Origin: Cellulosimicrobium marinum
Lineage (GTDB): Bacteria > Actinomycetota > Actinomycetes > Actinomycetales > Cellulomonadaceae
Assembly: GCF_020551945.1 (NCBI RefSeq)
Contig: NZ_JAJBZH010000009.1
Location: 1 to 64,000, forward strand
DNA length: 64,000 nt
Direction: 5' to 3'
Under the pieces are notes generated by a model. It did no database searches, was not told where the DNA came from, and saw only the letters and a list, made by a program, of their open reading frames with translations. Shown here piece after piece: positions 18,494 to 27,362 of the stretch. Position 1 is the first letter of the stretch; every line of letters begins with the position of its first letter. A program made the translations under genes and the position numbers.

Positions 18494-18496
18494 GGT
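18491..18496 (+). promoter_or_regulatory. -10 box TAGGGT built on the rnd stop codon
   Basis: The rnd stop codon TAG (18491-18493) forms the first three bases of TAGGGT. Seven bases later comes the GTG of the FemAB-like gene at 18504, so the stop codon doubles as promoter sequence. Confidence 0.5.
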
Positions 18497-18503
18497 CGGG
18501 GCC

Positions 18504-19550
18504 GTGCACGACACGAACCTGACGATCCGGACAGTCTCCGACCGCGCGGCGTGGGACGCCGAGGTGAACGCGCTGGGCGGCCACCCGCTGCAGCTGTGGG
18601 GCTGGGGCGAGGTGAAGGGCGCGGGCGCGTGGCGTCCGCACCGGCTGCGGGCCACGGACGCCCACGGCGAGGTCGTCGGCCTCGCGCAGGTGCTCGAGCG
18701 CCGTCTGCCGGCGCAGTTCAAGGCGTTGTCGTACGTGCCGCGCGGGCCGGTCGTGCGCGGTGACGGCGACGGCACCGCCGACGAGGCGACGCGTTCCGCG
18801 GTGACGCGGTCGGTGGTCGCCTGGTGCCGCGAGACCGTGGGCGGGGTGGGCGTGACGCTCGAGCCCGACTGGGACGCGGGCACGCCGTTCGACCTGCCGG
18901 GCGCGCAGCCCGCGGTGAACCCGGTCCTGTACCCCACGACGCTGATCCTCGACCTGCGCCGGAGCGACGACGAGCTGATGTCGGCGATGGCGAAGAAGAC
19001 CCGGCAGTACATCCGCAAGTCCCAGCGCGAGGACCTGGAGTTCCGCGCGGTGGCGTCCGCGGCGGAGCTCGACGCGTGCCTGGCGATCTACCGCCTCACG
19101 GCGGAGCGCGCGGGGTTCGGGCTGCACGGCGACGACTACTACCGGCTGGTGGCCGCCGAGCTGGGCGACCACTCGCCGGTGTTCGCGGCGTTCGCGCGCT
19201 CGACGCCGGACGGCCCGCACGACCGCCCGGTCGCGTTCGTGTGGTTCGCCGCCTCGGCGCGCACGTCGTTCGAGCTGTACGGAGGGATGGACGACGAGGG
19301 GCAGCGTCTGCGGGCGAACTACGGCCTGAAGTGGCACGCGATCACGGCGATGCGTGAGCGCGGGGTGGTGCGGTACGACGTGAACGGCCTGCTCAACGAC
19401 GGGATCTCGACGTTCAAGCGCGGTTTCGCGAGCCACGAGGACGAGCTCGTCGGCAGCGTCGACGTGCCGTTCTCGATGTGGTACTCGGCGTGGAACAAGG
19501 GCCTGCCGACGGCGAAGAAGGTCGTGCGGCGCCTGCGCGGAGGGCACTGA
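18504..19550 (+). CDS. FemAB/FemX-type peptidoglycan bridge aminoacyltransferase
   Basis: A 348-residue protein of the Fem family, which adds L-amino acids from aminoacyl-tRNA to the peptidoglycan stem peptide. It shows HPLQLWGWGEVKG near the N-terminus, KKTRQYIRKSQRE at about residues 163-175, a GNAT-like second half with YGGMDDEGQRLRANYGLKW, and the terminal YDVNGLLNDGISTFKRGF. All are typical of Fem proteins. It lies 3.6 kb from the D-Asp-ligase-like gene, so together they could build a mixed L/D cross-bridge; that is inference. GTG start by the leaderless pattern. A strong terminator follows. Confidence 0.88.
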   Translation: MHDTNLTIRTVSDRAAWDAEVNALGGHPLQLWGWGEVKGAGAWRPHRLRATDAHGEVVGLAQVLERRLPAQFKALSYVPRGPVVRGDGDGTADEATRSAVTRSVVAWCRETVGGVGVTLEPDWDAGTPFDLPGAQPAVNPVLYPTTLILDLRRSDDELMSAMAKKTRQYIRKSQREDLEFRAVASAAELDACLAIYRLTAERAGFGLHGDDYYRLVAAELGDHSPVFAAFARSTPDGPHDRPVAFVWFAASARTSFELYGGMDDEGQRLRANYGLKWHAITAMRERGVVRYDVNGLLNDGISTFKRGFASHEDELVGSVDVPFSMWYSAWNKGLPTAKKVVRRLRGGH

Positions 19551-19572
19551 CGGTCCCCCTGCCGACCCGTCG

Positions 19573-19607
19573 GAGACCCGGTATCGCCCACGGCGATACC
19601 GGGTCTC
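19573..19607 (+). terminator. Perfect 16-bp stem-loop terminator
   Basis: Bases 19573-19588 pair perfectly with 19592-19607 around the loop CAC, 23 bases after the FemX-like stop. A short TCTTC tail follows. Confidence 0.88.
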
Positions 19608-19640
19608 TTCATGGCGTAGCATCGCTCTCGTGCTTTCCCG

Positions 19641-19660
19641 ATACTCGCGGTAGCGTGTAT
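19641..19660. promoter_or_regulatory. Palindromic operator overlapping the fadA promoter
   Basis: The 20 bases contain the dyad ATAC-n-CGC-n4-GCG-n-GTAT (seven of ten pairs match). The segment TAGCGT (19651-19656) inside it could be the -10 box of the fad operon. This is the arrangement expected for a TetR- or GntR-type repressor of fatty-acid degradation. The regulator itself is not in the window. Confidence 0.55.
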
Positions 19661-19746
19661 CACCTGAGCGGTGCCGCTCCGGACACCGCCGTCCCGACCA
19701 TCTGAACCGGCCCACCGGCCGGTGCACCCGACCGGATGGAGATGCC

Positions 19747-21057
<1,311 letters not shown>

Positions 21058-21059
21058 CC

Positions 21060-23219
21060 ATGAGCGCACCCACGCAGACCTCCCCCACCGCGAGCCCGGC
21101 CGACCGCGGCGAGCGCGTCACGCACTCGCTCGTGCGCGACGTCGCGCTGCCGGGCGGGACGGGGACGCTCGCCCTGCTCACGCTCGACAACGGGCTGGAC
21201 CACACCAAGCCGACGACGCTCGGCCCCGAGGGCCTCGCCGAGCTGCACGCGGCGCTGCAGCGCCTCGAGCAGCGCGCGGCCGACGGCGAGATCGTCGCCG
21301 TCGCCGTGACGGGCAAGCCGTACTTCCTCGCCGCGGGCGCCGACCTCACGCAGGCCGCCGCCGTGCAGACGTACGACGACGCGCTCGCCCTCGGTCGTGC
21401 GGGTCACGCCGCGTACGCGATCCTCGGCGGGCTCCGGGAGAGGACCGGTGTGCCGACGTTCGCGTTCGTCAACGGCGTCGCCCTGGGCGGCGGCCTGGAG
21501 ATCGCGCTGAACTGCGACTACCGCACCGTGGCGTCCGACGCCGGGGCGCTCGCCCTGCCCGAGGTCGGCCTCGGCCTCGTCCCCGGCTGGGGCGGCGCGT
21601 ACCTCGTGCCGCGCCTGCTCGGTGTCGAGAAGGCCATGCACGTCATCCTCGAGCGTCCCGCGGCGAACAAGCCCTTCAAGGCCAAGGAGGCGTTCGAGAC
21701 CGGCCTCGTCGACGCGCTGTTCGACGCGCCGGACTTCCTCGAGTCCTCGATCCGCTGGGCGGAGTCCGTCGTGCGCGGCGACGTCGTCGTCGAGCGCCGC
21801 GCGCTCGACCCGCAGCCCGTGTGGGACGCCGTCGTCGCGGGGACGCGGCAGCGGCTCGACGCCGTCGTCGCGGGCTCGCGGCCGGCGCCGTACCGCGCGC
21901 TCGACCTGATCGCCGACGCCCGGACGGCGACGCGGGACGAGGCGTTCGCCGCCGAGGACACCGCGCTGGCCGGCCTCATCATGAGCGACGAGATGCGCGC
22001 GAGCGTCTACGCGTTCCAGCTCGTGTCGAAGGGGAAGCGGCCGCAGGGCGCCCCCGACCCGAAGCTCGGGCGTCCGGTGACGCGCGTCGGCATCGTCGGC
22101 GCCGGGCTCATGGCGGCGCAGATCGCGCTGCTGTTCGCGCAGCGCCTCCAGGTGCCGGTCGTCATGCGCGACCTCGACGCCGAGCGGGTCGACAAGGGTC
22201 TCGGCTACGTCCGCGCGACGGTCGAGAAGCTCGTGGGCTCGGGCCGCATGTCGCGCGACGTCGGTGCGCGCATCGTCGGCTCGGTGCACGGCACGACGGA
22301 GCTCGGCGACTTCGCCGGGTGCGACGTCGTCATCGAGGCGGTGACGGAGATCCTGCCGCTGAAGAAGAAGGTCTTCGCCGAGCTCGAGGACGTCGTGGGC
22401 GAGGAGACCGTGTTCCTCACGAACACCTCCGCGCTGTCCGTCACGGACATGGCGGCGGACCTGCGCCACCCGGAGCGCGTCGTCGGGATGCACTTCTTCA
22501 ACCCCGTCGCGCAGATGCCGCTCGTGGAGATCATCCAGGCGGCGAGGACCGACGACGCGGCGCTCGCCACGGCCTTCGCCATGACGAAGAAGCTGCGCAA
22601 GACGGCGGTGCTCGTCGCCGACCGTCCGGGTTTCGTCGTCAACCGTCTGCTCATCCTCCTCATGGGCAAGATCGTCGAGGCCGTGGAGAACGGGACGTCG
22701 GTCGAGGTGGCGGACCGCGCCGTCGCGCCGCTCGGGCTGCCGATGCCGCCGTTCGCGCTGTTCGACCTCGTGGGCCCGGCGGTCGGCCTGCACGTGCTCA
22801 CGTCGCTGCGCGAGGACCTCGGCGACCGGTTCCCCGTGTCGCCGGGGCTGCAGCGCATCGTCGACGAGCAGATCCCCGTCGTGCTCGACGCGCCCAAGGG
22901 CCTGCCGAAGCCGGTCGACCCGGCGATCCAGCAGGTCTTCGGCTCCGGTGAGGCCGGTGGCGAGGGCGCGCTCGACGAGGCGGGCGTGCTCGACTCCGTG
23001 CTCACGGCGCTCACGCAGGAGATCGGGCTCATGCTCGACGAGGGCGTCGTCGCGAGCCCGTCGCAGATCGACCTGTGCATGATCCTCGGCGCCGGGTGGG
23101 GCTTCCACCTCGGCGGCATCACGCCGTACCTCGACCGGACGGGCTACTCCGAGAGGGTCCTCGGCCGCCGGTTCCTGCCCGACGGCGTCGCGAACGTCCC
23201 GGCGGCGTCGCGCGTCTGA
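21060..23219 (+). CDS. fadB: Multifunctional 3-hydroxyacyl-CoA dehydrogenase / enoyl-CoA hydratase (FadB/FadJ-like)
   Basis: A 719-residue two-enzyme fusion. Residues about 1-270 are an enoyl-CoA hydratase/crotonase domain with AAGADLTQ (oxyanion-hole segment), VNGVALGGGLEIALNCD and LPEVGLGLVPGWGG. From about residue 340 an NAD-binding dehydrogenase domain follows (VGIVGAGLMAAQIALLFAQ), with HFFNPVAQMPLVE and the C-terminal dehydrogenase domain (DRPGFVVNRLL). It hydrates trans-2-enoyl-CoA and oxidises the product for FadA. The start is two bases after the fadA stop, so the genes form one operon. It ends before a 60-bp bidirectional terminator. Confidence 0.94.
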   Translation: MSAPTQTSPTASPADRGERVTHSLVRDVALPGGTGTLALLTLDNGLDHTKPTTLGPEGLAELHAALQRLEQRAADGEIVAVAVTGKPYFLAAGADLTQAAAVQTYDDALALGRAGHAAYAILGGLRERTGVPTFAFVNGVALGGGLEIALNCDYRTVASDAGALALPEVGLGLVPGWGGAYLVPRLLGVEKAMHVILERPAANKPFKAKEAFETGLVDALFDAPDFLESSIRWAESVVRGDVVVERRALDPQPVWDAVVAGTRQRLDAVVAGSRPAPYRALDLIADARTATRDEAFAAEDTALAGLIMSDEMRASVYAFQLVSKGKRPQGAPDPKLGRPVTRVGIVGAGLMAAQIALLFAQRLQVPVVMRDLDAERVDKGLGYVRATVEKLVGSGRMSRDVGARIVGSVHGTTELGDFAGCDVVIEAVTEILPLKKKVFAELEDVVGEETVFLTNTSALSVTDMAADLRHPERVVGMHFFNPVAQMPLVEIIQAARTDDAALATAFAMTKKLRKTAVLVADRPGFVVNRLLILLMGKIVEAVENGTSVEVADRAVAPLGLPMPPFALFDLVGPAVGLHVLTSLREDLGDRFPVSPGLQRIVDEQIPVVLDAPKGLPKPVDPAIQQVFGSGEAGGEGALDEAGVLDSVLTALTQEIGLMLDEGVVASPSQIDLCMILGAGWGFHLGGITPYLDRTGYSERVLGRRFLPDGVANVPAASRV

Positions 23220-23241
23220 CCTGTCCCCGGCACCCCGACGT

Positions 23242-23301
23242 GCCGACCAGGCGGCTGTGGCCCGTCCGGAGCTCCGGACGGGCCACAGCCGCATGGTCGG
23301 C
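23242..23301. terminator. 60-bp inverted repeat, bidirectional terminator
   Basis: Bases 23251-23292 are a perfect 42-bp palindrome centred on GAGCTC. The dyad extends to 23242-23301 with a single mismatched pair. It sits between the convergent fadB and PIG-L genes, 22 and 39 bases from their stops. Confidence 0.88.
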
Positions 23302-23340
23302 GGGCGGCAGGCGCAGGCTCGGCGGGCGGACGCCTCGCCG

Positions 23341-24096
23341 TCAGTCCCAGGTGAGCTGCACGACCTCGAACGCCGCGGCGTGCTCGACGCCGAGCCGCTC
23401 GCCCGTGGGGCGCGTCATCGAGCCGAGGAACTCCGCGGGGTCGAACCCCTCCCAGCCCAGCCCGTCGAGGTAGGCGCGGTGCGCCGCGAGCGACGCGACC
23501 CCGGCGTCGAACGTCGCGGTGACGTCGACGGCGTGCGCCGCGGCCGGAGACCCGGACACCCACACCTGACCGACGCCGCCCCACGGCTCGAGCCCCTCGT
23601 CCTCCACCTGGTCGCGGAACACCCAGCGGTTGCCCGCGTCGCGCACGGCGTCGAGCACGGCACGCCCCGTCGCCATGTGGTCGGCCTGGTTCGGGATGCC
23701 GCCCGGGAACGTCTCGCGGTGGTTGCCCGTGATGACGAGGTCCGGCCGGTGCCGCCGCACGACGCGCGCGATCTCGCGACGCAGCGGCACCCCGTACTCG
23801 AGCACGCCGTCGGGCAGCCCGAGGAAGTCGACCTCGTCGACCCCGACGAGCCGCGCCGACTCGACCTGCTCCGCCTCCCGCACGCCGCGCGCGACGTCGG
23901 GGTCCATGCCGTCGATGCCCGCCTCGCCGCTCGTCACCATGCAGTACACGACGCGCTTGCCCTGGCCGGTCCAGCGGGCCACGGCGGCAGCGGCACCGAA
24001 CTCCATGTCGTCCGGGTGGGCGACGACCGCGAGCGCGGTCGACCAGTCCTCGGGCAGCGGGGCGAGCGGGGCACGGTCGGGCGTCGGCGTCGTCAT
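23341..24096 (-). CDS. PIG-L family deacetylase (LmbE/MshB-like)
   Basis: A 251-residue zinc-dependent N-deacetylase. The metal-binding motif AHPDDMEFG is at about residues 26-34, and the later conserved NQADHMATG supplies the third ligand. In actinobacteria the family includes MshB and Mca of mycothiol metabolism, but family members also act on other N-acetylglucosaminides. Its sequence (VTSGEAGIDGMDP) is not diagnostic for MshB, so the substrate stays open. The ATG at 24096 has TAGCGT six bases upstream. It converges with fadB. Confidence 0.87.
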   Translation of the reverse strand: MTTPTPDRAPLAPLPEDWSTALAVVAHPDDMEFGAAAAVARWTGQGKRVVYCMVTSGEAGIDGMDPDVARGVREAEQVESARLVGVDEVDFLGLPDGVLEYGVPLRREIARVVRRHRPDLVITGNHRETFPGGIPNQADHMATGRAVLDAVRDAGNRWVFRDQVEDEGLEPWGGVGQVWVSGSPAAAHAVDVTATFDAGVASLAAHRAYLDGLGWEGFDPAEFLGSMTRPTGERLGVEHAAAFEVVQLTWD

Positions 24097-24102
24097 CCCC
24101 TC

Positions 24103-24108
24103 ACGCTA
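24103..24108 (-). promoter_or_regulatory. -10 box TAGCGT, leaderless start of the PIG-L gene
   Basis: The complement of ACGCTA reads TAGCGT, six bases before the ATG at 24096. The gap GAGGGG could also act as a ribosome binding site on a longer transcript. Confidence 0.5.
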
Positions 24109-24153
24109 GGGCACCCGCGTCGGCGCGGCACCGGCGGTCGCGGGCGCGCGGGG

Positions 24154-24453
24154 TCACGCGCCGTCGTACCCCTGGTGGGCGGACCAGCGCCCGGCGGCCG
24201 CGCTCGCGCCCTCCTCGATCAGCGCCGCGAGGTCGGGACGGTCGGGGACGCGGAAGGAGACGTAGCCGCCGCGGCCGCCCGCGACGGGCCGGCCGTACGC
24301 CTTGGCGGCGAGCCGGCCGTCGGCCAGCAGCCGCACGGTGATGGTCTGCAGCTCGAAGGTCTCGCCGCGGCGTTCGTCGGTCCAGCGCAGGTGCTCGGGG
24401 ACGGTGACGGTGATGGCGAGGGCGCCCACCTCGACGTCGGGGGTGTCGGTCAT
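24154..24453 (-). CDS. Small hypothetical protein
   Basis: A 99-residue soluble protein, unrecognised. Strand-like segments (ALAITVTVPEHLRW, FELQTITVRLLADGRLAAKAYG, GGYVSFRVPD) suggest a compact beta fold. They are followed by a helix and a terminal AGRWSAHQGYDGA. The ATG is preceded six bases upstream by GAGGAT, a weaker version of the leaderless -10 pattern. It lies between the PIG-L and SNF2 genes on the same strand. Confidence 0.6.
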   Translation of the reverse strand: MTDTPDVEVGALAITVTVPEHLRWTDERRGETFELQTITVRLLADGRLAAKAYGRPVAGGRGGYVSFRVPDRPDLAALIEEGASAAAGRWSAHQGYDGA

Positions 24454-24485
24454 CCGCCCATCCTCGCGCGGCGAGTGCCTCGGCG

Positions 24486-26717
24486 TCAGGTCTCGTGCTC
24501 CGGGACGGGCGCGTCCTCGACGGACGTGACGGCCGGGTCGACGACGAGCCGGGCGCGCTCGGCGGCGACGACGGTCCGGGCGAGGTGCGCCTCGGACACG
24601 TCGACGGCGCCCGCGACCTCCTCGGCGAGAGCGCTGCGCCGCGCGTAGGCGTCGAAAAGGCGCCGCTTGGTGTCGAGGATCCGCACGAGGTGCTCGTCCA
24701 CGCTGTCGACGGTGAGGAGGCGGTGCACCTGCACGGTCTCGACCTGGCCCATGCGGTGGGCGCGGGCGACCGCCTGCGCCTCGGTCGTGGGCTTGGTCTG
24801 CGGCTCGCAGAGGATCACGACGGACGCCGCCTGGAGGTTGAGGCCCACTCCCCCGACGTCGATCTGGCTGACGAGCGCGCGGGGCACGGGCGAGGTCGTG
24901 AACTCGTCGACGACCGCCTGGCGCGTCGGGACCGGGACGGACCCGGTGAGCGGCCCGGCCGCGAGGTCCCCGAGCGCACGGACGACGACGTCCACGACGT
25001 CGAGGAACGCCGAGAACACGACGACCTTGCGCCCGTTCTGCGTCGCCTCCTCGACGAGCTCGACGAGGCGCCGGACCTTGGCGGAGTCCTCCGGGTGGTC
25101 GACGGCGAACGCCGCGCGTCGCATCGCCATGAAGCCGCCGTGCACGACCGCCTCGCGGTACGCCGCGCCGTCGCGCGGTCCGAGCTCTTCCCACTCGTCG
25201 ACCTGGACGAGCTCGGGCAGCTCCTCGAGGACGTCCTCGGCGTTGCGCCGCAGGTAGGCGGGCGCGACCGCGCGCCGGAAGGCGTCCGGTCCGGCAGCCC
25301 CGGTCGCGGCGTCGAGGCCCGCGGCGAGCCCGGGCTGCAGGTAGCCCACGAGCGTGCGGAACTCCTCGACCCGGTTCTCCATCGCGGTGCCGGTGAGGAG
25401 CAGCGCGTGCGGGACGGCGCCCGCGAGCGCCGCGACGGCGGCGGACCGCTTGGCCTCGGGGTTCTTCACGTAGTGGGCCTCGTCGACGACGAGCGCCGCG
25501 GGTGCGGCCGCGGTGAACGTCTCGACCCCCGCGTCGCGCAGCCCGGCGAACGTCGTCACGGCGACGCCCCCGCCGGACCGCCACGCGGCGGTCGCCTCGG
25601 CGCGTGCGTCGCCGTGCAGCGCGTGGACGGTGAGCGTGCTGTGGGCGCGCACCTCGCGCACCCAGGTGGTCAGCACGCTCGCGGGGCACACGACGACGGC
25701 GTGGGTGGCGCCGCGCGCGACGAGGTGGGCGACGACGGCGATCGCCTGGACGGTCTTGCCGAGCCCCATCTCGTCACCGAGGACGACGCGGCGCTGCGCG
25801 AGCGCGAAGCGTGCGCCGAACGCCTGGTAGCCGCGCAGCGAGACGCGGAGCAGGGACTCGTCGAGCACCTGCGTCTGGACGCGCTCGACGAGGTCGGCGG
25901 GCAGGTGCCCCTCGGTCGCGGCGACGTCGCGGCCCGTGGGGGCGACGCCGTCGAGCAGGGCGTAGTACGCGGCGGAGCGGCGCCGGAAGTCCTCCCAGGC
26001 GTCGTAGGGGCGCGCGGGGTCGTCGAGCAGGGACGTGACGCGCCGTGCGTCCTCGGCGAGGCCGGTGGCGCGTGCGTCGTCGAGGAGGTCCGCGAGGGTC
26101 GCCACCGCCGCGAAGGCCCGACGGCGGCGCCCGCCCCAGGCGAGGAGGCGGCGCGGTGCGCTCGCGACGGCCCGCGCCTCGTCGGACGCGCGCGCGTGGT
26201 CGGCGAGGACGCGTCGCGCCTGCGCACCGTACCGCGCGAGCGCGGCGTCGGCCTGGTCGAGCGCGTGGAGGGCCTGGACGAGCGCCGTCGCGACGGGGTC
26301 GGTGGGCGTGAGGTCGATGCGGAACCGCAGGCTCTCGCGCACCGCCCGGGCGACCTGTTCGGCGGCGGCGAGCAGGTGCGTCGCGGTCTGCGGACCGATG
26401 CCGGGGACGCGTTCGAGGCCCGCCCGCCCGTGCCGGGCGACGTCGCCGACCGTGGTGACACCCGCGTCCGTGAGCGTCCCCAGGCGCAGCCGCTCGCGCG
26501 TGACGTCGCGCAACGCCGACACGTCGACGCCGTCGAGGTGCGCGAGCACCTTCTCCTCGCGGCTGTCGCCGAACGCGGCCCGGACCCGCTCCCGCGCCTC
26601 CGCGGGTGCGGCGGCGAACCGCCCGAGCAGCACCGCCAGGTCGTCCGCATCCACGAGGACGCGACGGACCGACACGGCGTCCGGCCTCCCCGGCTCCGTC
26701 GCGGGAGCGGCGCTCAC
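24486..26717 (-). CDS. SNF2-family DEAD/DEAH helicase with N-terminal HhH
   Basis: This 743-residue protein has a helix-hairpin-helix (LERVPGIGPQTATHLL, about 101-116), then a Swi2/Snf2 ATPase. Walker A GDEMGLGKT is at about residues 312-320, the DEAH box VVDEAHYVKN at about 408-417, motif III LLTGTAMENR follows, and motif VI RAHRMGQ is near 651. Such enzymes translocate on double-stranded DNA. The GTG start overlaps the stop of the doc-like gene (GTGA), tying it to a toxin-antitoxin pair. Whether it is a housekeeping remodeller or part of a defence module cannot be decided from sequence alone. Confidence 0.88.
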   Translation of the reverse strand: MSAAPATEPGRPDAVSVRRVLVDADDLAVLLGRFAAAPAEARERVRAAFGDSREEKVLAHLDGVDVSALRDVTRERLRLGTLTDAGVTTVGDVARHGRAGLERVPGIGPQTATHLLAAAEQVARAVRESLRFRIDLTPTDPVATALVQALHALDQADAALARYGAQARRVLADHARASDEARAVASAPRRLLAWGGRRRRAFAAVATLADLLDDARATGLAEDARRVTSLLDDPARPYDAWEDFRRRSAAYYALLDGVAPTGRDVAATEGHLPADLVERVQTQVLDESLLRVSLRGYQAFGARFALAQRRVVLGDEMGLGKTVQAIAVVAHLVARGATHAVVVCPASVLTTWVREVRAHSTLTVHALHGDARAEATAAWRSGGGVAVTTFAGLRDAGVETFTAAAPAALVVDEAHYVKNPEAKRSAAVAALAGAVPHALLLTGTAMENRVEEFRTLVGYLQPGLAAGLDAATGAAGPDAFRRAVAPAYLRRNAEDVLEELPELVQVDEWEELGPRDGAAYREAVVHGGFMAMRRAAFAVDHPEDSAKVRRLVELVEEATQNGRKVVVFSAFLDVVDVVVRALGDLAAGPLTGSVPVPTRQAVVDEFTTSPVPRALVSQIDVGGVGLNLQAASVVILCEPQTKPTTEAQAVARAHRMGQVETVQVHRLLTVDSVDEHLVRILDTKRRLFDAYARRSALAEEVAGAVDVSEAHLARTVVAAERARLVVDPAVTSVEDAPVPEHET

Positions 26718-27100
26718 GGTTCGACGCGCGTCACGTGCTCCGCGAGCCGCGCGGCCACAACCGCGACGTCCTCGACCTCTCCGGACGCGATGGCGATGAC
26801 GAGGTCGTACGCGTCGTCCTGCGGCATGGCGAGGCGTGCGCCGTTCAGGGCGTAGAAGAGGCGCACGCCGACCCACCCGAGGCGCTTGTTGCCGTCGATC
26901 AGCGCGTGGTTCTTGGTGAGCGAGATGAGCAGTGCGGCGGCCTTCTCGTCGAGCGCCGGGTACGCCTCGACCCCGAACATCGACGCGCTGGGCCGGGCCA
27001 GGGCCGAGGAGAGCAGCCCGTAGTCCCGGACCGCGGCGGAGCCGCCGAGGAAGGCGTCCGCGGCGGCGAGCAGGTCGTCCTCGTCGAGGTAGACGACCAC
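26714..27100 (-). CDS. Doc-type Fic toxin (death-on-curing family)
   Basis: A 128-residue protein with the Fic/Doc core motif HALIDGNKR at about residues 65-73, equivalent to HxFxDGNKR. Doc proteins phosphorylate elongation factor Tu and stop translation. It begins VVYLDEDDLLAAADAF, like Doc homologues of actinobacteria. The GTG start is three bases after the antitoxin stop. The stop overlaps the SNF2 helicase start. The Fic phenylalanine is replaced by leucine in this motif, which occurs within the family but could alter activity. Confidence 0.86.
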   Translation of the reverse strand: MVVYLDEDDLLAAADAFLGGSAAVRDYGLLSSALARPSASMFGVEAYPALDEKAAALLISLTKNHALIDGNKRLGWVGVRLFYALNGARLAMPQDDAYDLVIAIASGEVEDVAVVAARLAEHVTRVEP

Positions 27101-27103
27101 GGC

Positions 27104-27301
27104 CTACTGCGCCAACCGGTCGAGGAGATCGCGGTCCTCCTCGACGATCTGCGCGATGAGCCGGTCGCGCAGCTCGCGTCGCTTCGCGTCGTACTCCACG
27201 ACGGCATGGGCCACGGCGGCGTTCGCCGAGATGCCCTCCCGCCGGGTGATCCGCTCGAGCGCGGCCTGGGCCTCGTCGTCGAGCCGCAGCGTCATGGCCA
27301 T
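27104..27301 (-). CDS. Ribbon-helix-helix antitoxin of the Doc toxin
   Basis: A 65-residue protein with an RHH/CopG-like start (MTLRLDDEAQAALERITRREGISANAAVAHAV) followed by a basic/acidic helical tail that would bind the toxin. Two start codons are possible. I use ATG 27301 with GGGGGAG just upstream; the ATG at 27295 (MTLRL) has better spacing from the same site. The pairing of an RHH protein with Doc is common in actinobacteria. A 21-bp inverted repeat lies upstream, as expected for autoregulation. Confidence 0.78.
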   Translation of the reverse strand: MAMTLRLDDEAQAALERITRREGISANAAVAHAVVEYDAKRRELRDRLIAQIVEEDRDLLDRLAQ

Positions 27302-27319
27302 GGTCTCCCCCGATCCGTC

Positions 27320-27340
27320 GTGATACCAGCACGGTACCAC
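27320..27340 (-). promoter_or_regulatory. Inverted-repeat operator of the toxin-antitoxin operon
   Basis: GTGATACC (27320-27327) and GGTACCAC (27333-27340) form an inverted repeat with one mismatch around a five-base centre, 19 bases upstream of the antitoxin start. It probably binds the RHH antitoxin and overlaps the promoter. Confidence 0.5.
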
Positions 27341-27362
27341 CGCGTCCACCGGGACCGGACGA

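Noticed and set aside
13658-19018. One continuous 1786-codon minus-strand frame
   Set aside because: Only the segment 13658-14920 has homology (ATP-grasp). The rest is a shadow of gnd, DUF3000, rnd and femX, and the frame is open because stop codons are rare at this GC.
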